Positions 1 through 8,759 of a DNA stretch of 20,794 nt are shown here, piece by piece (position 1 is the stretch's first letter; each line of letters begins with the position of its first letter). The position numbers and the translations under genes were made by a program. The DNA comes from RHKX01 sp035759925. GTDB lineage: Bacteria; Actinomycetota; Thermoleophilia; Solirubrobacterales; 70-9. The notes beneath the pieces were generated by a model. It was given only the letters and a program-made list of their open reading frames with translations. It did not search any database and was not told the origin of the DNA. The DNA lies in contig DASTTY010000091.1 in NCBI GenBank assembly GCA_035759925.1, positions 1 through 20,794 of the forward strand. Direction: 5' to 3'.

Positions 1-257
1 GGGGCCGCCACGCGGGGCGCCGCGGCCGACGGCGGAGCGCCCGGCGGCGGGACGCTCGAGGGCGGCGCCGGAGCGCCGGCGGGCGGGGCGGGTGCGGGCT
101 GATCGGGAGCAGGTGGCGCTGGGGCGCCCTGCGGCGGTGGCGGTGGGGCGGCTTGCGGCGGCGGCGGTGGTGCGGCGCCCGGCTCCGGAGCTCCCGGCCC
201 CTGCTGCTGATCCTGCTCGCTCAATCCAATCCTCTCTGTTCCGCCCGACATCGACAT
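1..257 (-). CDS. Proline-rich N-terminus of an unidentified protein (runs off left edge)
   Basis: Reading leftward from an ATG at 257 (or the in-frame ATG at 251) the frame stays open to the window edge, giving about 85 residues. The start is hydrophilic, with a QDQQQ run. It is followed by two near-identical blocks of five prolines and a glutamine, then a long tract of A, P and G with few other residues. No folded domain is reached. Such Pro/Ala/Gln-rich cytoplasmic leaders commonly precede transmembrane domains (for example DUF4190-like proteins) in actinobacteria, but nothing visible decides this. It lies in the same direction as smpB with about 60 bases between. No clear Shine-Dalgarno precedes either ATG. 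The opposite strand is also open here because of the GC-rich repeats, so the coding call is moderate. Confidence 0.55.
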   Translation of the reverse strand, partial: MSMSGGTERIGLSEQDQQQGPGAPEPGAAPPPPPQAAPPPPPQGAPAPPAPDQPAPAPPAGAPAPPSSVPPPGAPPSAAAPRVAA

Positions 258-276
258 TCAAGCAAGGGCAGCGGGC

Positions 277-317
277 GTTCGCGAGGCCCGCGGCGTGAAC
301 TTGAACGGCGCCGTTCA
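277..317. terminator. Two adjacent hairpins at the smpB 3' end
   Basis: A perfect 16-base palindrome, TGAACGGCGCCGTTCA, spans 302-317 and contains the smpB stop codon (315-317 read in reverse). Immediately beyond it, 277-283 and 294-300 can pair over 7 bp with one G-T wobble. No T-tract follows, as is common for terminators in GC-rich genomes. The pair could end the five-gene smpB operon, but the next gene continues in the same direction and read-through is possible. Confidence 0.4.
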
Positions 318-779
318 GCGGTTCCGATGCTTGACTTCGCGCTCGATGTCGCGGGCCACATCGCGGTCGCGGATCTGGCGCCGCTTGTCGCGCTGCTGCT
401 TGCCGCGGGCGAGCGCCAGCTCGACCTTGGCGCGCTTGCCCTGGAAGTAGATCCGGGTCGGGATCAGCGTCAACCCCTTGCGCTGCATCCGGCCGATCAG
501 CCGCTCGATCTCCCAGCGATGCATGAGCAGCTTCCGCGGTCGCTCCGGGTCGTGGTTGTCGCGGGCGGGCGGGTAAGGCGGGATGTAGGAGCCGCGGAGG
601 ACGACCTCCCCCTCCTCGATCGCGGCGTACGAATCCTGCAGGCGCGCCTTGCCGTCGCGCAGCGATTTGACCTCGGTGCCGGTCAGCACGATCCCCGCCT
701 CGAAGGTCTCGACGATCTCGTAGGAGAACCGCGCCGCCCGGTTGGTCGCGACGTCGGGGCCGCGCTTCGCCTCGCTCAT
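315..779 (-). CDS. smpB: SsrA-binding protein SmpB
   Basis: SmpB binds tmRNA (ssrA) and delivers it to stalled ribosomes for trans-translation. The 154-aa length is typical. The N-terminal half shows the family hallmarks: ATNRAARFSYEI (11-22), GIVLTGTEVKSLRDGKA (29-45, the strongest signature) and DSYA (49-52). The oligonucleotide-binding barrel continues through PRKLLMHRWEI (81-91). The C-terminal tail from residue 126 is rich in K, R and D and matches the helix that enters the empty mRNA channel. The ATG overlaps the stop of the upstream exonuclease gene as ATGA, so translation is probably coupled. It is the last gene of the ftsE-ftsX-protease-exonuclease-smpB operon. No tmRNA gene is visible next to it; the gap to the next gene is only about 60 bases. 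Confidence 0.97.
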   Translation of the reverse strand: MSEAKRGPDVATNRAARFSYEIVETFEAGIVLTGTEVKSLRDGKARLQDSYAAIEEGEVVLRGSYIPPYPPARDNHDPERPRKLLMHRWEIERLIGRMQRKGLTLIPTRIYFQGKRAKVELALARGKQQRDKRRQIRDRDVARDIEREVKHRNR

Positions 780-2560
780 CGCCGGCCCCGCCCGCGCCCG
801 GTCCGGCGCCGTGGCCGATCGTCGCGGTCGTCGCCGGCGGCGACCAGGTCGACGCGCCCGCGGGCCGGCTCGACCGACTCGACCCGGACCTCGATCGCGT
901 CCCCGATCCCGACCCGCTTACCGCTCCGCATCCCGATCAACGCCGATTCGACCTCGTTGATCTCGAAGCGCTCACCCGGCATCCGCCGGGCCGGGAAGAA
1001 GCCCTCGTAGATGTCCGCGTGCTCGCCACCGAAGCGGATGAAAGCACCCGCCCCGATCACGCCGGACACCTCGCCGGCGAAGCTGGTCTCGGCGCCGCGC
1101 TCGAACAGCTCCCGGCGGAGCAGGAAGGCGGCGCAGATGTCGTCGCCGTCCCGCTCGATCCGCATCGAGTCGCGCTCGCGGTCGGAGCAGTGGACGGCGG
1201 CCCCGGCGACCGCGTGGACGTCGGGACGCTCTTCGCTGCCGTCGATGACAGACAGCAGTCCGCGGTGGGCGATCAGGTCGGGGTAGCGACGGATCGGGGA
1301 GGTGAAATGCGAGTAGGCGCTGCTGCCGAGCCCGGCGTGCCCGAGGTTGACCTCGCTGTAGCGGGCCGGCTTCAGCGCCCGGAGCACCAGCGCCGAGAGA
1401 CTGGCGGCGCCGTGACCGCGCCGCTCCGCCTCGGCCGCGACGAGGCGGCTCGCCTCGATCGCCGCCTCCCCGGCCTCGCTCGGCCCGGCGGCCTCGGCCA
1501 GCGCCGGGGTGGGGACGCCGAGCGAGGCGAGCTGGTCGATCAGCACCCGGACCCTGGCCGGGTCGGGCTCCTCGTGGACGCGGTAGAGCGTCGGTACGTC
1601 CTTGCGCTCGAGCAGCCGCGCGACCTGCTCGTTGGTGAGGATCATCAGCTTCTCGATCAGGCGATGGGCCTCGGTCTGGACGAGCGCGTGGGCGCCCTCG
1701 ACGTCGCCTTCGGGAGTGAACGTGAACTCCGGCTCGGCGCTCGTCACCTCGAGGCCGGAGCGACCGGAGCGGGCGATCGCCGCGCTCGCCTGACGGGCCG
1801 TAGCGATCGCCGCCGAAACCGGCTCCGGAGCCCGCTCGGTCCCGGCGAAGATCCGGTCGAGGTGGTCGTAGTCGAGGCGTGCGTCGGAGCGGATCCGCGA
1901 GCGGTAGAAGCTCGCCGAGCGGGCCTCCCCCGACTCGCTGAGCTCGATCTCGGCGGTAACCGCGAGCCGCTCGACGCCGGGGTTGAGACTGCACGCGTCG
2001 CTGCTCAGCGAAGCGGGCAGCATCGGGCTGACGGAGCCGGGCGCATAAGTGGAGTTCGCCCGCTGGAACGCCTCGCGGTCGAGGCCGCTCTCCGGCTTCA
2101 CGTGGGCGGCGACGTCGGCGATGTGGACCCAGACCCGGAAGCCGCCGCCCTCGGCCCGGGCCGAGACGGCGTCATCGAAGTCGCGGGCGCTGGCCGGATC
2201 GACCGTGAAGGTCGGCTCGGCGGTCAGGTCGCGACGCCGGCCGCCGTCGCGCTCGAGCCGCGCCACGGCGCTCCGTGCCTCCTCCTCGTGGCGATCCCGG
2301 AACGTCGGACGCAGCCCGCGGTCGGCGATCAGCGCGGCGACGACGTCACGGGCATTGTCGGCGCGGCCGAGGTCGACGATCGGCTGGCCGCCGCGATGAT
2401 CGATCCGGCAGAGCGCGATCCCGCCGGGCGCGACCTTGACGCGACCGCGTGCGAGGCTCACCTGCGGGCCGCGCTCGAACAGCGGCTCGCCGACCCAGAA
2501 GCGCCCGCGGCGGGCGACGACGAGCGCGCGCGGGCGCGCGGGATCGGCGGGTTCGGGCAT
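776..2560 (-). CDS. rnr: RNase II/R-family 3'-5' exoribonuclease (short form)
   Basis: This is an RNB-family hydrolytic exonuclease that degrades RNA from the 3' end. In bacteria with trans-translation, RNase R clears the defective mRNA released by tmRNA-SmpB. The catalytic metal-binding cluster is visible as D121, D127, D129 and D130 in TVDPASARDFDDA, with the spacing of the RNase R active site. The RNB core continues with VHIADVAAHV, YAPGSVSPMLP and, near the C-terminus, SHFTSPIRRYPDLIAHR. A C-terminal S1-like RNA-binding domain occupies roughly 500-575, followed by an Arg-rich tail (GRGRGRR). At 594 aa it is clearly shorter than typical RNase R (700-800 aa): only about 110 residues precede the catalytic domain, so the two cold-shock domains appear reduced. 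Its ATG shares one base with the protease stop (TGATG). RNase II-like is the alternative name. Confidence 0.93.
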   Translation of the reverse strand: MPEPADPARPRALVVARRGRFWVGEPLFERGPQVSLARGRVKVAPGGIALCRIDHRGGQPIVDLGRADNARDVVAALIADRGLRPTFRDRHEEEARSAVARLERDGGRRRDLTAEPTFTVDPASARDFDDAVSARAEGGGFRVWVHIADVAAHVKPESGLDREAFQRANSTYAPGSVSPMLPASLSSDACSLNPGVERLAVTAEIELSESGEARSASFYRSRIRSDARLDYDHLDRIFAGTERAPEPVSAAIATARQASAAIARSGRSGLEVTSAEPEFTFTPEGDVEGAHALVQTEAHRLIEKLMILTNEQVARLLERKDVPTLYRVHEEPDPARVRVLIDQLASLGVPTPALAEAAGPSEAGEAAIEASRLVAAEAERRGHGAASLSALVLRALKPARYSEVNLGHAGLGSSAYSHFTSPIRRYPDLIAHRGLLSVIDGSEERPDVHAVAGAAVHCSDRERDSMRIERDGDDICAAFLLRRELFERGAETSFAGEVSGVIGAGAFIRFGGEHADIYEGFFPARRMPGERFEINEVESALIGMRSGKRVGIGDAIEVRVESVEPARGRVDLVAAGDDRDDRPRRRTGRGRGRR

Positions 2561-3747
2561 CAGCTGCCCGGCAGCTCGGAGGCGACCTGATCGAGCCCGG
2601 CGTCGAGCACCGCATCGCCGTTGCCCGGGTCCTTGTCGACGACGCGCTGATCGGGCACTACCCCCTTGCCGAGGATCGACGTGCCGTTGGCGGTCAGGTA
2701 CTCGCCGACCGTGAGGTCGAGGGCGCCGCCGGCGTCGAGCGGGATCACCTCCTGGAAGACGCCCTTGCCATAGGTGCGGGTCCCGATCACGGTCGCGAGG
2801 TCGTTCTCCTTCAGCGCCGCTGTGACGATCTCCGATGCCGACGCGGTGTTGCCGTCGACGAGCACCGCCATCGGACCGATCCCCTCGAGCGGATCGCCGG
2901 TGACGTCGAAGGTCTTCTTGTCACGGGTCCGGCCCTCGATGGTCAGCACCGGGCCCTCTTTCTGGAAGATCGACTGGACGAGCACGGCCTCGTCGACGAG
3001 GCCGCCGCCGTTGCCGCGGAGGTCGAAGACGAGGCCTTCGGCGCCGCGCTGATCGAGCTTCGCGATCTCGTCGCGAAGCTCGCCGTGGGCGCCGCGGGTG
3101 AAGCCGGCGAGCGCGACGTAGCCGATCTCGTGGCCGCCGGACTTCTCGAGCCTGCCGGCCACGACCGGGACCTTGACGTTCGCGCGCTCGACCTCCACCT
3201 GCCGCTTCTTGCCACTCCCGGCGTCGACGACGGTGAGGCGGACGCTCGTTCCGGCCGGACCCTTGATCCGAGCCGCGGCGGCGTCGGCCGAGACGCCGGC
3301 GATCGACTTGCCGTTGACTCCGACGATCAGATCGCCGGTCCCGATCCCGGCGTCCTTGGCCGGCGCCCCGGCGAAGACCTGCGCTACCCGCAGGCCCTTC
3401 TTCGTTTCGGTGACGGTGACGCCGATCCCCGAGAACTCGCCGGAGGTGGAGGCCTGGAACCGCTTGTAGGCGGCGGGATCGAAGTAATGCGAGAACTTGT
3501 CGTCGTTCTCCTGGCTGATCCGCTTGACCATCCCGTTGATCGAGGCGTTCTCGAGCTCCTCCGAGTTGGTCGGCCGGAAATAGGAATCCTCGATGACCTG
3601 CTGTGCCTCCGCCGTCCGGTTCGGGGTCCGGTTGTCGGGAAGCAGGTCCTGGAGGGGACCGACGAACGCGAGCAGCACAATGGCGACCGCCGCGCCCGCG
3701 ACGACGCCGAGGACGAACGTCGGGAGACGGCGGCGACCGTCGCTCAA
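2560..3747 (-). CDS. S41 C-terminal processing peptidase (Ctp/Prc type)
   Basis: This is a membrane-anchored periplasmic/extracytoplasmic serine protease. An N-terminal transmembrane segment (about 8-30) serves as signal anchor. A short helical region follows, then a PDZ domain (about 103-185, with the GIGTGDLIVGVNGKSI core at 134-149), then the S41 catalytic domain. The Ser-Lys dyad is S303 in GNTASASE and K328 in TYGKGV, 25 residues apart as in Prc and CtpA. FDLRGNGGG (241-249) is also diagnostic. Length 395 aa is normal for CtpA/CtpB. The start codon is TTG, overlapping the ftsX stop as TTGA. No ATG occurs before residue 73, past the membrane anchor, so the TTG start is needed. A Ctp gene beside ftsEX is a known arrangement in other bacteria and suggests processing of cell-wall enzymes or their regulators. 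Confidence 0.93.
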   Translation of the reverse strand: MSDGRRRLPTFVLGVVAGAAVAIVLLAFVGPLQDLLPDNRTPNRTAEAQQVIEDSYFRPTNSEELENASINGMVKRISQENDDKFSHYFDPAAYKRFQASTSGEFSGIGVTVTETKKGLRVAQVFAGAPAKDAGIGTGDLIVGVNGKSIAGVSADAAAARIKGPAGTSVRLTVVDAGSGKKRQVEVERANVKVPVVAGRLEKSGGHEIGYVALAGFTRGAHGELRDEIAKLDQRGAEGLVFDLRGNGGGLVDEAVLVQSIFQKEGPVLTIEGRTRDKKTFDVTGDPLEGIGPMAVLVDGNTASASEIVTAALKENDLATVIGTRTYGKGVFQEVIPLDAGGALDLTVGEYLTANGTSILGKGVVPDQRVVDKDPGNGDAVLDAGLDQVASELPGS

Positions 3748-4639
3748 ATGCGGAGGAAGCGGCGCAGCGTCACTCCGCTGCCAAGCGCCGCGACCACCAT
3801 CGCGCCCGTCACCAATGCGGCGATCAGGGGTCCGAAGGAGATCGTGTTGAGGTTCTCGACCAAAGCGAAGTTGTCAGACAGCGGGTCGACGATGGTCACC
3901 TTGCCGAGAAACAGTATGCCGACCGCGATCAGCGCGCCGAACAGGCCGACGACCAGCCCCTCGATCACGAACGGCCAGCGGATGAACCAGTTGGTGGCGC
4001 CGACGAGCTGCATCACCTCGACCTCGCGGCGGCGTGCGTAGATCGACAGGCGGATCGTGTTGCCGACGAGGAACACGGAGGCGATCGCGAGCAGGACGGC
4101 GATCACGGCGAGCAGGATCTTCACCGCTCCGGTGACCTCGCGGATCTGCTGCGTCTGATCGCCGGTGACGATCTCGTCGATGGCGGCGCTGATCGGCTGC
4201 GGCTTGCCCGTCGAATCCGGTGGCGAGAGCGCCGTCTGGACCGATTCGAGGTTGTCGGGGTTGTCGACCTTGACGTTGAAGGCCGGCGGCAGCGGGTTGC
4301 TGTTGAGCTGATCGAGCAGGCTCTTGTCCTGGAGCCGGTCCTCGAGGATCTTCAGGGCCGCCGCCGGGGAGACGTACTCGACGTTCTCGACGTGCGGGAT
4401 CGCGCCGATCTTGTCCTGGAGGTTGCTGATCTCGTTGTTGGTCGCGTCGTCGAAGAGGAAGACCTTGAGCTCGAGCTGGCTGCGGACGTCATCGGTCTTC
4501 GAGCCGCTCGCGTCGAGGACCGGGACGAGGACCCCGATCAGCAGGACCGTCACCGCGATCGTCACGATCGCGGCCAGCGACGGCGCGGCGTTGCGGCGAA
4601 GCGCGCGATACGCCTCGCCGAGGAAGAACATGAGACGGC

Positions 4640-4643
<4 letters not shown>
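3744..4643 (-). CDS. ftsX: Cell division protein FtsX
   Basis: FtsX is the membrane subunit of the FtsEX ABC complex, which does not transport but relays ATP hydrolysis to extracellular peptidoglycan hydrolases at the septum. The 299-aa protein has the family layout: a short cytoplasmic N-terminus (MFFLGEAYRALRRNA), TM1 (about 22-43), a large extracellular loop (44-170) that would contact hydrolases or adaptors, then TM2 (172-196), TM3 (225-247) and TM4 (272-292). The segment SIYARRREVEVMQLVGATNW (200-219) and the following IEGLVVGLFGA are strong FtsX signatures. The start is GTG, overlapping the ftsE stop as GTGA; an internal ATG at 4631 is the alternative. A candidate hydrolase partner, the transglycosylase-peptidase at 10668-12224, lies in the same window, but a link is speculation. 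Confidence 0.96.
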
Positions 4644-5494
<851 letters not shown>

Positions 5495-5503
5495 GGTCGA
5501 AAG

Positions 5504-5510
5504 CCTCCTT
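5504..5510 (-). promoter_or_regulatory. Shine-Dalgarno of ftsE
   Basis: On the minus strand the sequence reads AAGGAGG, nine bases before the ATG at 5494. It is one of the strongest ribosome-binding sites in the window and selects this ATG over the upstream in-frame start at 5563. Confidence 0.8.
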
Positions 5511-5586
5511 CGTCGGGCCCGCGGACGTTCCTCCGGCCGGGGACCCTGGGCGGAGCCGTGCAAGACGGGACTTGCGCGAAGGCCGC

Positions 5587-5592
5587 ATCATA
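5587..5592 (-). promoter_or_regulatory. Candidate -10 element for the ftsE operon
   Basis: The minus strand reads TATGAT, one base from the TATAAT consensus, in the only AT-richer patch of the 157-base ftsE/DUF389 divergent gap. It would give a 5' leader of roughly 85 bases. I see no convincing -35 hexamer at 16-18 bases, so this rests on the -10 match and position only. Confidence 0.4.
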
Positions 5593-5639
5593 AGCAAATC
5601 CTCACAAGAAGCTCACAGTCGGCTCGCACCCCTGAGCCG

Positions 5640-5645
5640 TACGAT
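5640..5645 (+). promoter_or_regulatory. Candidate -10 element for a leaderless DUF389 transcript
   Basis: TACGAT ends six bases before the GTG start at 5652, which places the expected transcription start at or very near the start codon. No Shine-Dalgarno lies between them. The -35 region is not recognisable. The same arrangement recurs at 7853, 8746 and 12269. Confidence 0.45.
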
Positions 5646-5651
5646 CCGGCC

Positions 5652-6674
5652 GTGGTCAACCTCCGGATCGTCGCACCGAACGCCGAGTGCCGGCACGTCC
5701 TCGATCTGCTGGAGAACTCCGAGTCGGTCTTCAACGTCGTCCACCTCGAGGGGGTGGCGAGAAAGCCGGTCGGCGACCTGATCCTCGCCGACGTCGCCCG
5801 CCGGGACGTCAGCCTGCTGGTCGCCGACCTCCGTGAGCTCAACGTCGACATCGAGGGCTCGATCGCCATCGAGGAGGTCGACGCCGAGATATCGGGCGCG
5901 GCGAGCAACGCCTTCCGGAACCGCCGCGACGACTTCGGCTCGGACCCGGTCGTCTGGGAGAACGTCTCCTCGCGCACGTCGGAGAACGTCGAGCTCTCCT
6001 CCAGCTACCTGATCTTCATGACCGCTGCGATGCTGATCGCCGCGGTCGGCATCTACTTCAACCAGCCGATCCTGATCATCGGCGCGATGGTCGTCGGCCC
6101 CGACTTCGGCCCGATCGCCGGCACCTGCGTCGCGCTCGTCAACCGCAGCCGCGAGCTCGCCCGAAGCTCCGCCGCCGCACTCCTCATCGGCTTCGCCGTC
6201 GGCATCGTCGTCACCTACGCGATGACCCATCTGCTCCGCGCGGTCGGGCAGATCCCGGAGACGATCAACTTCGACTCCCACTCGCTCGTCCGCTTCATCT
6301 CCAACCCGGACTTCTTCTCCGTCTACGTCGCCCTTGCCGCCGGCGTGGTCGGGATGCTGAGCTTGACGACGGCGAAGTCGAGCGCCCTCGTCGGCGTCCT
6401 GATCTCGGTTGCGACCGTGCCCGCAGCCGCGAACATCGGCGTCGCCGCGGCCTACACCGACTGGGGAACGACCTGGGGCGCGACCGTGCAGCTGGCGCTC
6501 AACCTGACCTCGATCTTCGTCGCCGGCCTGATCACGCTGACTCTGCAGCGGCGGATCTACATGCGCCGCCGCCTCGCTCACCTCAGCGACGTCGCCCGGC
6601 GCCCCGCCGGCCTGCCGATCGGCCAGAGCCGCCGCGCCGACTTCGACCCCGATCAGGAGCCGGCGGCGGAGTAG
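5652..6674 (+). CDS. DUF389 family integral membrane protein
   Basis: The protein is 340 aa from a GTG start. It has an N-terminal soluble, ferredoxin-like region (about 1-80, NLRIVAPNAECRHVLDLLE...) and a linker. A hydrophobic DUF389 domain of five or six membrane segments follows, from about 117 to 300. The hallmark is GAMVVGPDFGPIAG at 144-157; a second conserved stretch is SALVGVLISVATVPAAANIG. The C-terminus is cytoplasmic and basic, then acidic. The family function is not established. The frame is open upstream to 5385, but that part overlaps ftsE and lacks family similarity. The GTG chosen is where homology-like sequence begins, and a TACGAT hexamer lies six bases upstream. It is divergent from ftsE, with a strong hairpin behind it at 6727-6765. 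Confidence 0.88.
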   Translation: MVNLRIVAPNAECRHVLDLLENSESVFNVVHLEGVARKPVGDLILADVARRDVSLLVADLRELNVDIEGSIAIEEVDAEISGAASNAFRNRRDDFGSDPVVWENVSSRTSENVELSSSYLIFMTAAMLIAAVGIYFNQPILIIGAMVVGPDFGPIAGTCVALVNRSRELARSSAAALLIGFAVGIVVTYAMTHLLRAVGQIPETINFDSHSLVRFISNPDFFSVYVALAAGVVGMLSLTTAKSSALVGVLISVATVPAAANIGVAAAYTDWGTTWGATVQLALNLTSIFVAGLITLTLQRRIYMRRRLAHLSDVARRPAGLPIGQSRRADFDPDQEPAAE

Positions 6675-6726
6675 TGGGGTCGGCGGGGAGGGGCTGAGAG
6701 GGGACGGGGATGGGCGGCCATCCGTT

Positions 6727-6765
6727 GATCGGGATTGTGGGTCGTATGGGACCCAAATCCCGATC
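6727..6765. terminator. Strong hairpin between convergent DUF389 and BtrH-like genes
   Basis: Arms 6727-6743 and 6750-6765 pair over 16 bp with a single bulged G on the left and a six-base loop. The stem reads GATCGGGATT then TGGGTC and its complement. There is no T-tract. Its position between two convergent genes, 52 bases after one stop and 33 before the other, fits a bidirectional terminator. Confidence 0.7.
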
Positions 6766-6798
6766 GGTGGCTCGCCGGCGCAATCCTGTCGGAGCAAC

Positions 6799-7785
6799 TC
6801 AGCGGCTGAGGTCCGTCCAGAGTCGCTCCTCATCGTCGAGGACGCGCGCCGCGCCGGTGGAGATGCGCTCCCAGCAGGCCGGGTCGGGATCGTCGGACTC
6901 GCTCGCCGCGAAGAGCTCGGCGGCTAGGGCGGACCACGATTCGGCCGCGGCGGCGGCGAGTGCGGCGCCGTCGTCGCTGCCGACCTCGGCGAGGAAGCGG
7001 GCGTAGAGGGAGCGGAAGTTGCTGCCGCCGGTCCCTCGGCGCTCGATCACCTGGTAGTTGAAGCGGGCCGACCACTGCCAGTCGGGAGTCGCCTGCGGCC
7101 ATTCACCGACCTCGGCGGCGAAGCGGCGCAGCGCCGGCAGTCCCTCGAAGTCGCCCATGTCCGGCTCGAGCATCCGCCGCGCCGCCCGCTCGATCGCAGC
7201 TGGCGCCGCCGCCCGCAGCTCGGCGACGCCGGGTGCCTCGCCGGGGACATCGACCATGTGGCCGGCGAGCGGGTAGTAGGGATGCTGCTCGTGGCGGGCC
7301 CTGGCGAGACCGGCGAGCGAGGTCCGCTGCAGCTCGGGGAAGCCGGTGTCGGCGACGTAGGCGTATTCGTCGTCGTATCCGGCGAGGACCACGGCGTGGC
7401 CGGGAAAGTGGGCGGAGTTGCCGTAGTGGTCGAGGTGGAAGAGGTCGGTGAGAAGAAGCGCCGGGCGGCTCTCGTCGACGACCTCGCGGGCCAGCTTCCA
7501 GGCCCGGTCCGGATCGCTTTCCTTCGTCAGCCGCAGCGGCGCGCCGGTCAACTCGAGGAAGCTCTCCTCGAGGCGGCCGGTGCGGCCGTTGGTGAACCGC
7601 GTCGGTGAGAGGTCCGGAGCGGCGAAGTAGTAGAAGCAGGCGCCCGCGCCGAGCCCGAAGGCGAGCTCCTCGGATATCTCGGTGCCGTGGAACGCGAGCA
7701 GGTTGCGCAGCGCCGTCGACCCGCAGTGGTGGCCGGGCCGATGCTCGAACCCGGGGATCAGGGTGACCGTCGCCTCGTTCGCCAT
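6799..7785 (-). CDS. BtrH N-terminal domain / DUF4872 protein
   Basis: From the ATG at 7785 the protein is 328 aa. The N-terminal half resembles the BtrH N-terminal domain, a papain/C39-like fold. BtrH itself transfers an acyl group from a carrier protein to an aminoglycoside in butirosin biosynthesis. Candidate catalytic residues are C21 in HRPGHHCGSTALRNLL, H130 in FPGHAVVLAGYDD and D146 in YVADTG. The C-terminal half (about 165-320) matches DUF4872 in layout, with HMVDVP and an Ala-rich helical end. No carrier protein, NRPS/PKS or aminoglycoside gene is nearby, so the substrate is unknown. An upstream in-frame ATG at 7851 would add 22 nonconserved residues and leave only 14 bases to the divergent kinase. 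The stop codon lies in a small palindrome (6798-6810). Confidence 0.78.
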   Translation of the reverse strand: MANEATVTLIPGFEHRPGHHCGSTALRNLLAFHGTEISEELAFGLGAGACFYYFAAPDLSPTRFTNGRTGRLEESFLELTGAPLRLTKESDPDRAWKLAREVVDESRPALLLTDLFHLDHYGNSAHFPGHAVVLAGYDDEYAYVADTGFPELQRTSLAGLARARHEQHPYYPLAGHMVDVPGEAPGVAELRAAAPAAIERAARRMLEPDMGDFEGLPALRRFAAEVGEWPQATPDWQWSARFNYQVIERRGTGGSNFRSLYARFLAEVGSDDGAALAAAAAESWSALAAELFAASESDDPDPACWERISTGAARVLDDEERLWTDLSR

Positions 7786-7852
7786 CGCCAGGGAGTCTGT
7801 CAGCCCGGCGTCACGCTGCCCGTCCCGGATCGCGGAGCCCCCGGCGCTCATC

Positions 7853-7858
7853 TAGGCT
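7853..7858 (+). promoter_or_regulatory. Candidate -10 element for the lipid-kinase-like gene
   Basis: TAGGCT ends seven bases before the GTG at 7866, with no Shine-Dalgarno between. This suggests a leaderless transcript. No -35 hexamer is evident. Confidence 0.4.
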
Positions 7859-7865
7859 CGCCGCC

Positions 7866-8720
7866 GTGACCCGGATCGCGCTGATCGCCAATCCGAAGTC
7901 GGGCAGCGGCGAGGCCGGACGCGTGGCGGCGCTGCTCGCCGAGGCCGGCGCGGAGGTCGACGCGCTCGCGCTCGAAGCGCCCTTGGACATCGGTGCCGGC
8001 ATCGAGCGGATCGCAGTGGCGGGAGGCGACGGATCGATCGGCGAGGCCGCAGCGCTGGCGGAGGCGGCTGGAGTCCCGCTCGCGGTGATCCCGACCGGGA
8101 CCGCCAACGACTTCGCCACCCACTTCGAACTGCCCGCCGAGCTCGCCGCCGCCTGCCGGCTTGCCGCCGGCGGCACCGAGACACGGTCGGTCGAGCTGCC
8201 GCGCGTCTGCGGCCGTCCGTTCGTCAACGTCGCCGGCGCCGGGCTGCCGCCGGCCGCGGCGTCCGAGGCCGGCGGGCTCAAGGAGGACCTCGGTGCGCTC
8301 GCCTATCCGGCCGGCGCCGTCGGAGCGGGGCTGAAGTCGGAGCCGATCCCTTGCACGGTGACGGTCGACGGCGAGCGCCTGTTCGCCGGCGAGGCGTGGC
8401 AGGCGTCGGTTGCCGGGAGCGGCGCTTTCGGGGGCGGCGCCGGCTTTCGCACCGACTCGGCCGACGGCATGCTCGATGTGATCGTGATCGAAGCCGGCAG
8501 CAGGGCCCGGCTCGTCAAGCACGCGCTCGGGCTTCGCCTCGGGGACGTCGAGCGGCAGCGCGGCGTCGTCTCGTCCCGCGGCCGGACGATCGGGCTCGAG
8601 CTCGGTCCGGAGGAGGATCTGAACATCGACGGCGAGCTTGTCGATGTCGCGTCGCTCAGCGACGACGGCCGGCTCCGCTTCGAGACCGGCGGCGAGCACT
8701 TCGAGCTGATCGTCGGCTGA
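7866..8720 (+). CDS. Diacylglycerol kinase-family lipid kinase
   Basis: The 284-aa protein has the DAGK catalytic domain (PF00781 type), which phosphorylates diacylglycerol or related lipids at the cytoplasmic membrane face. Motifs are NPKSGSG (9-15), the nucleotide-binding AGGDGSIGEA (52-61) and PTGTANDFA (76-84). The C-terminal half is the all-beta second domain with FVNVAGAG and, near the end, NIDGELVD. Length is normal for bacterial YegS/DgkB-like enzymes. The GTG start directly precedes the first strand (TRIALIANP), so nothing is missing. It is followed after 39 bases by a PAP2 phosphatase gene. A kinase beside a lipid phosphatase suggests a shared role in phospholipid or lipid-carrier turnover, though the second gene has its own candidate promoter. 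The natural substrate cannot be read from sequence. Confidence 0.88.
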   Translation: MTRIALIANPKSGSGEAGRVAALLAEAGAEVDALALEAPLDIGAGIERIAVAGGDGSIGEAAALAEAAGVPLAVIPTGTANDFATHFELPAELAAACRLAAGGTETRSVELPRVCGRPFVNVAGAGLPPAAASEAGGLKEDLGALAYPAGAVGAGLKSEPIPCTVTVDGERLFAGEAWQASVAGSGAFGGGAGFRTDSADGMLDVIVIEAGSRARLVKHALGLRLGDVERQRGVVSSRGRTIGLELGPEEDLNIDGELVDVASLSDDGRLRFETGGEHFELIVG

Positions 8721-8745
8721 GATGACCGGTTATCGGGCCCGGGCC

Positions 8746-8751
8746 TATGCT
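8746..8751 (+). promoter_or_regulatory. Candidate -10 element for PAP2-ychF
   Basis: TATGCT ends eight bases before the GTG at 8760, again without a Shine-Dalgarno. It lies in the 39-base gap after the kinase gene and would drive PAP2 and the overlapping ychF. Confidence 0.4.
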
Positions 8752-8759
8752 GCGCGGCC

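Noticed and set aside
100..210. Repeats near the left edge as a minisatellite or regulatory repeat
   Set aside because: They are explained by runs of proline and glutamine codons in the minus-strand proline-rich protein.
303..316. Palindrome as a transcription-factor operator
   Set aside because: It sits at the smpB stop codon, not near a start, so a terminator role is likelier.
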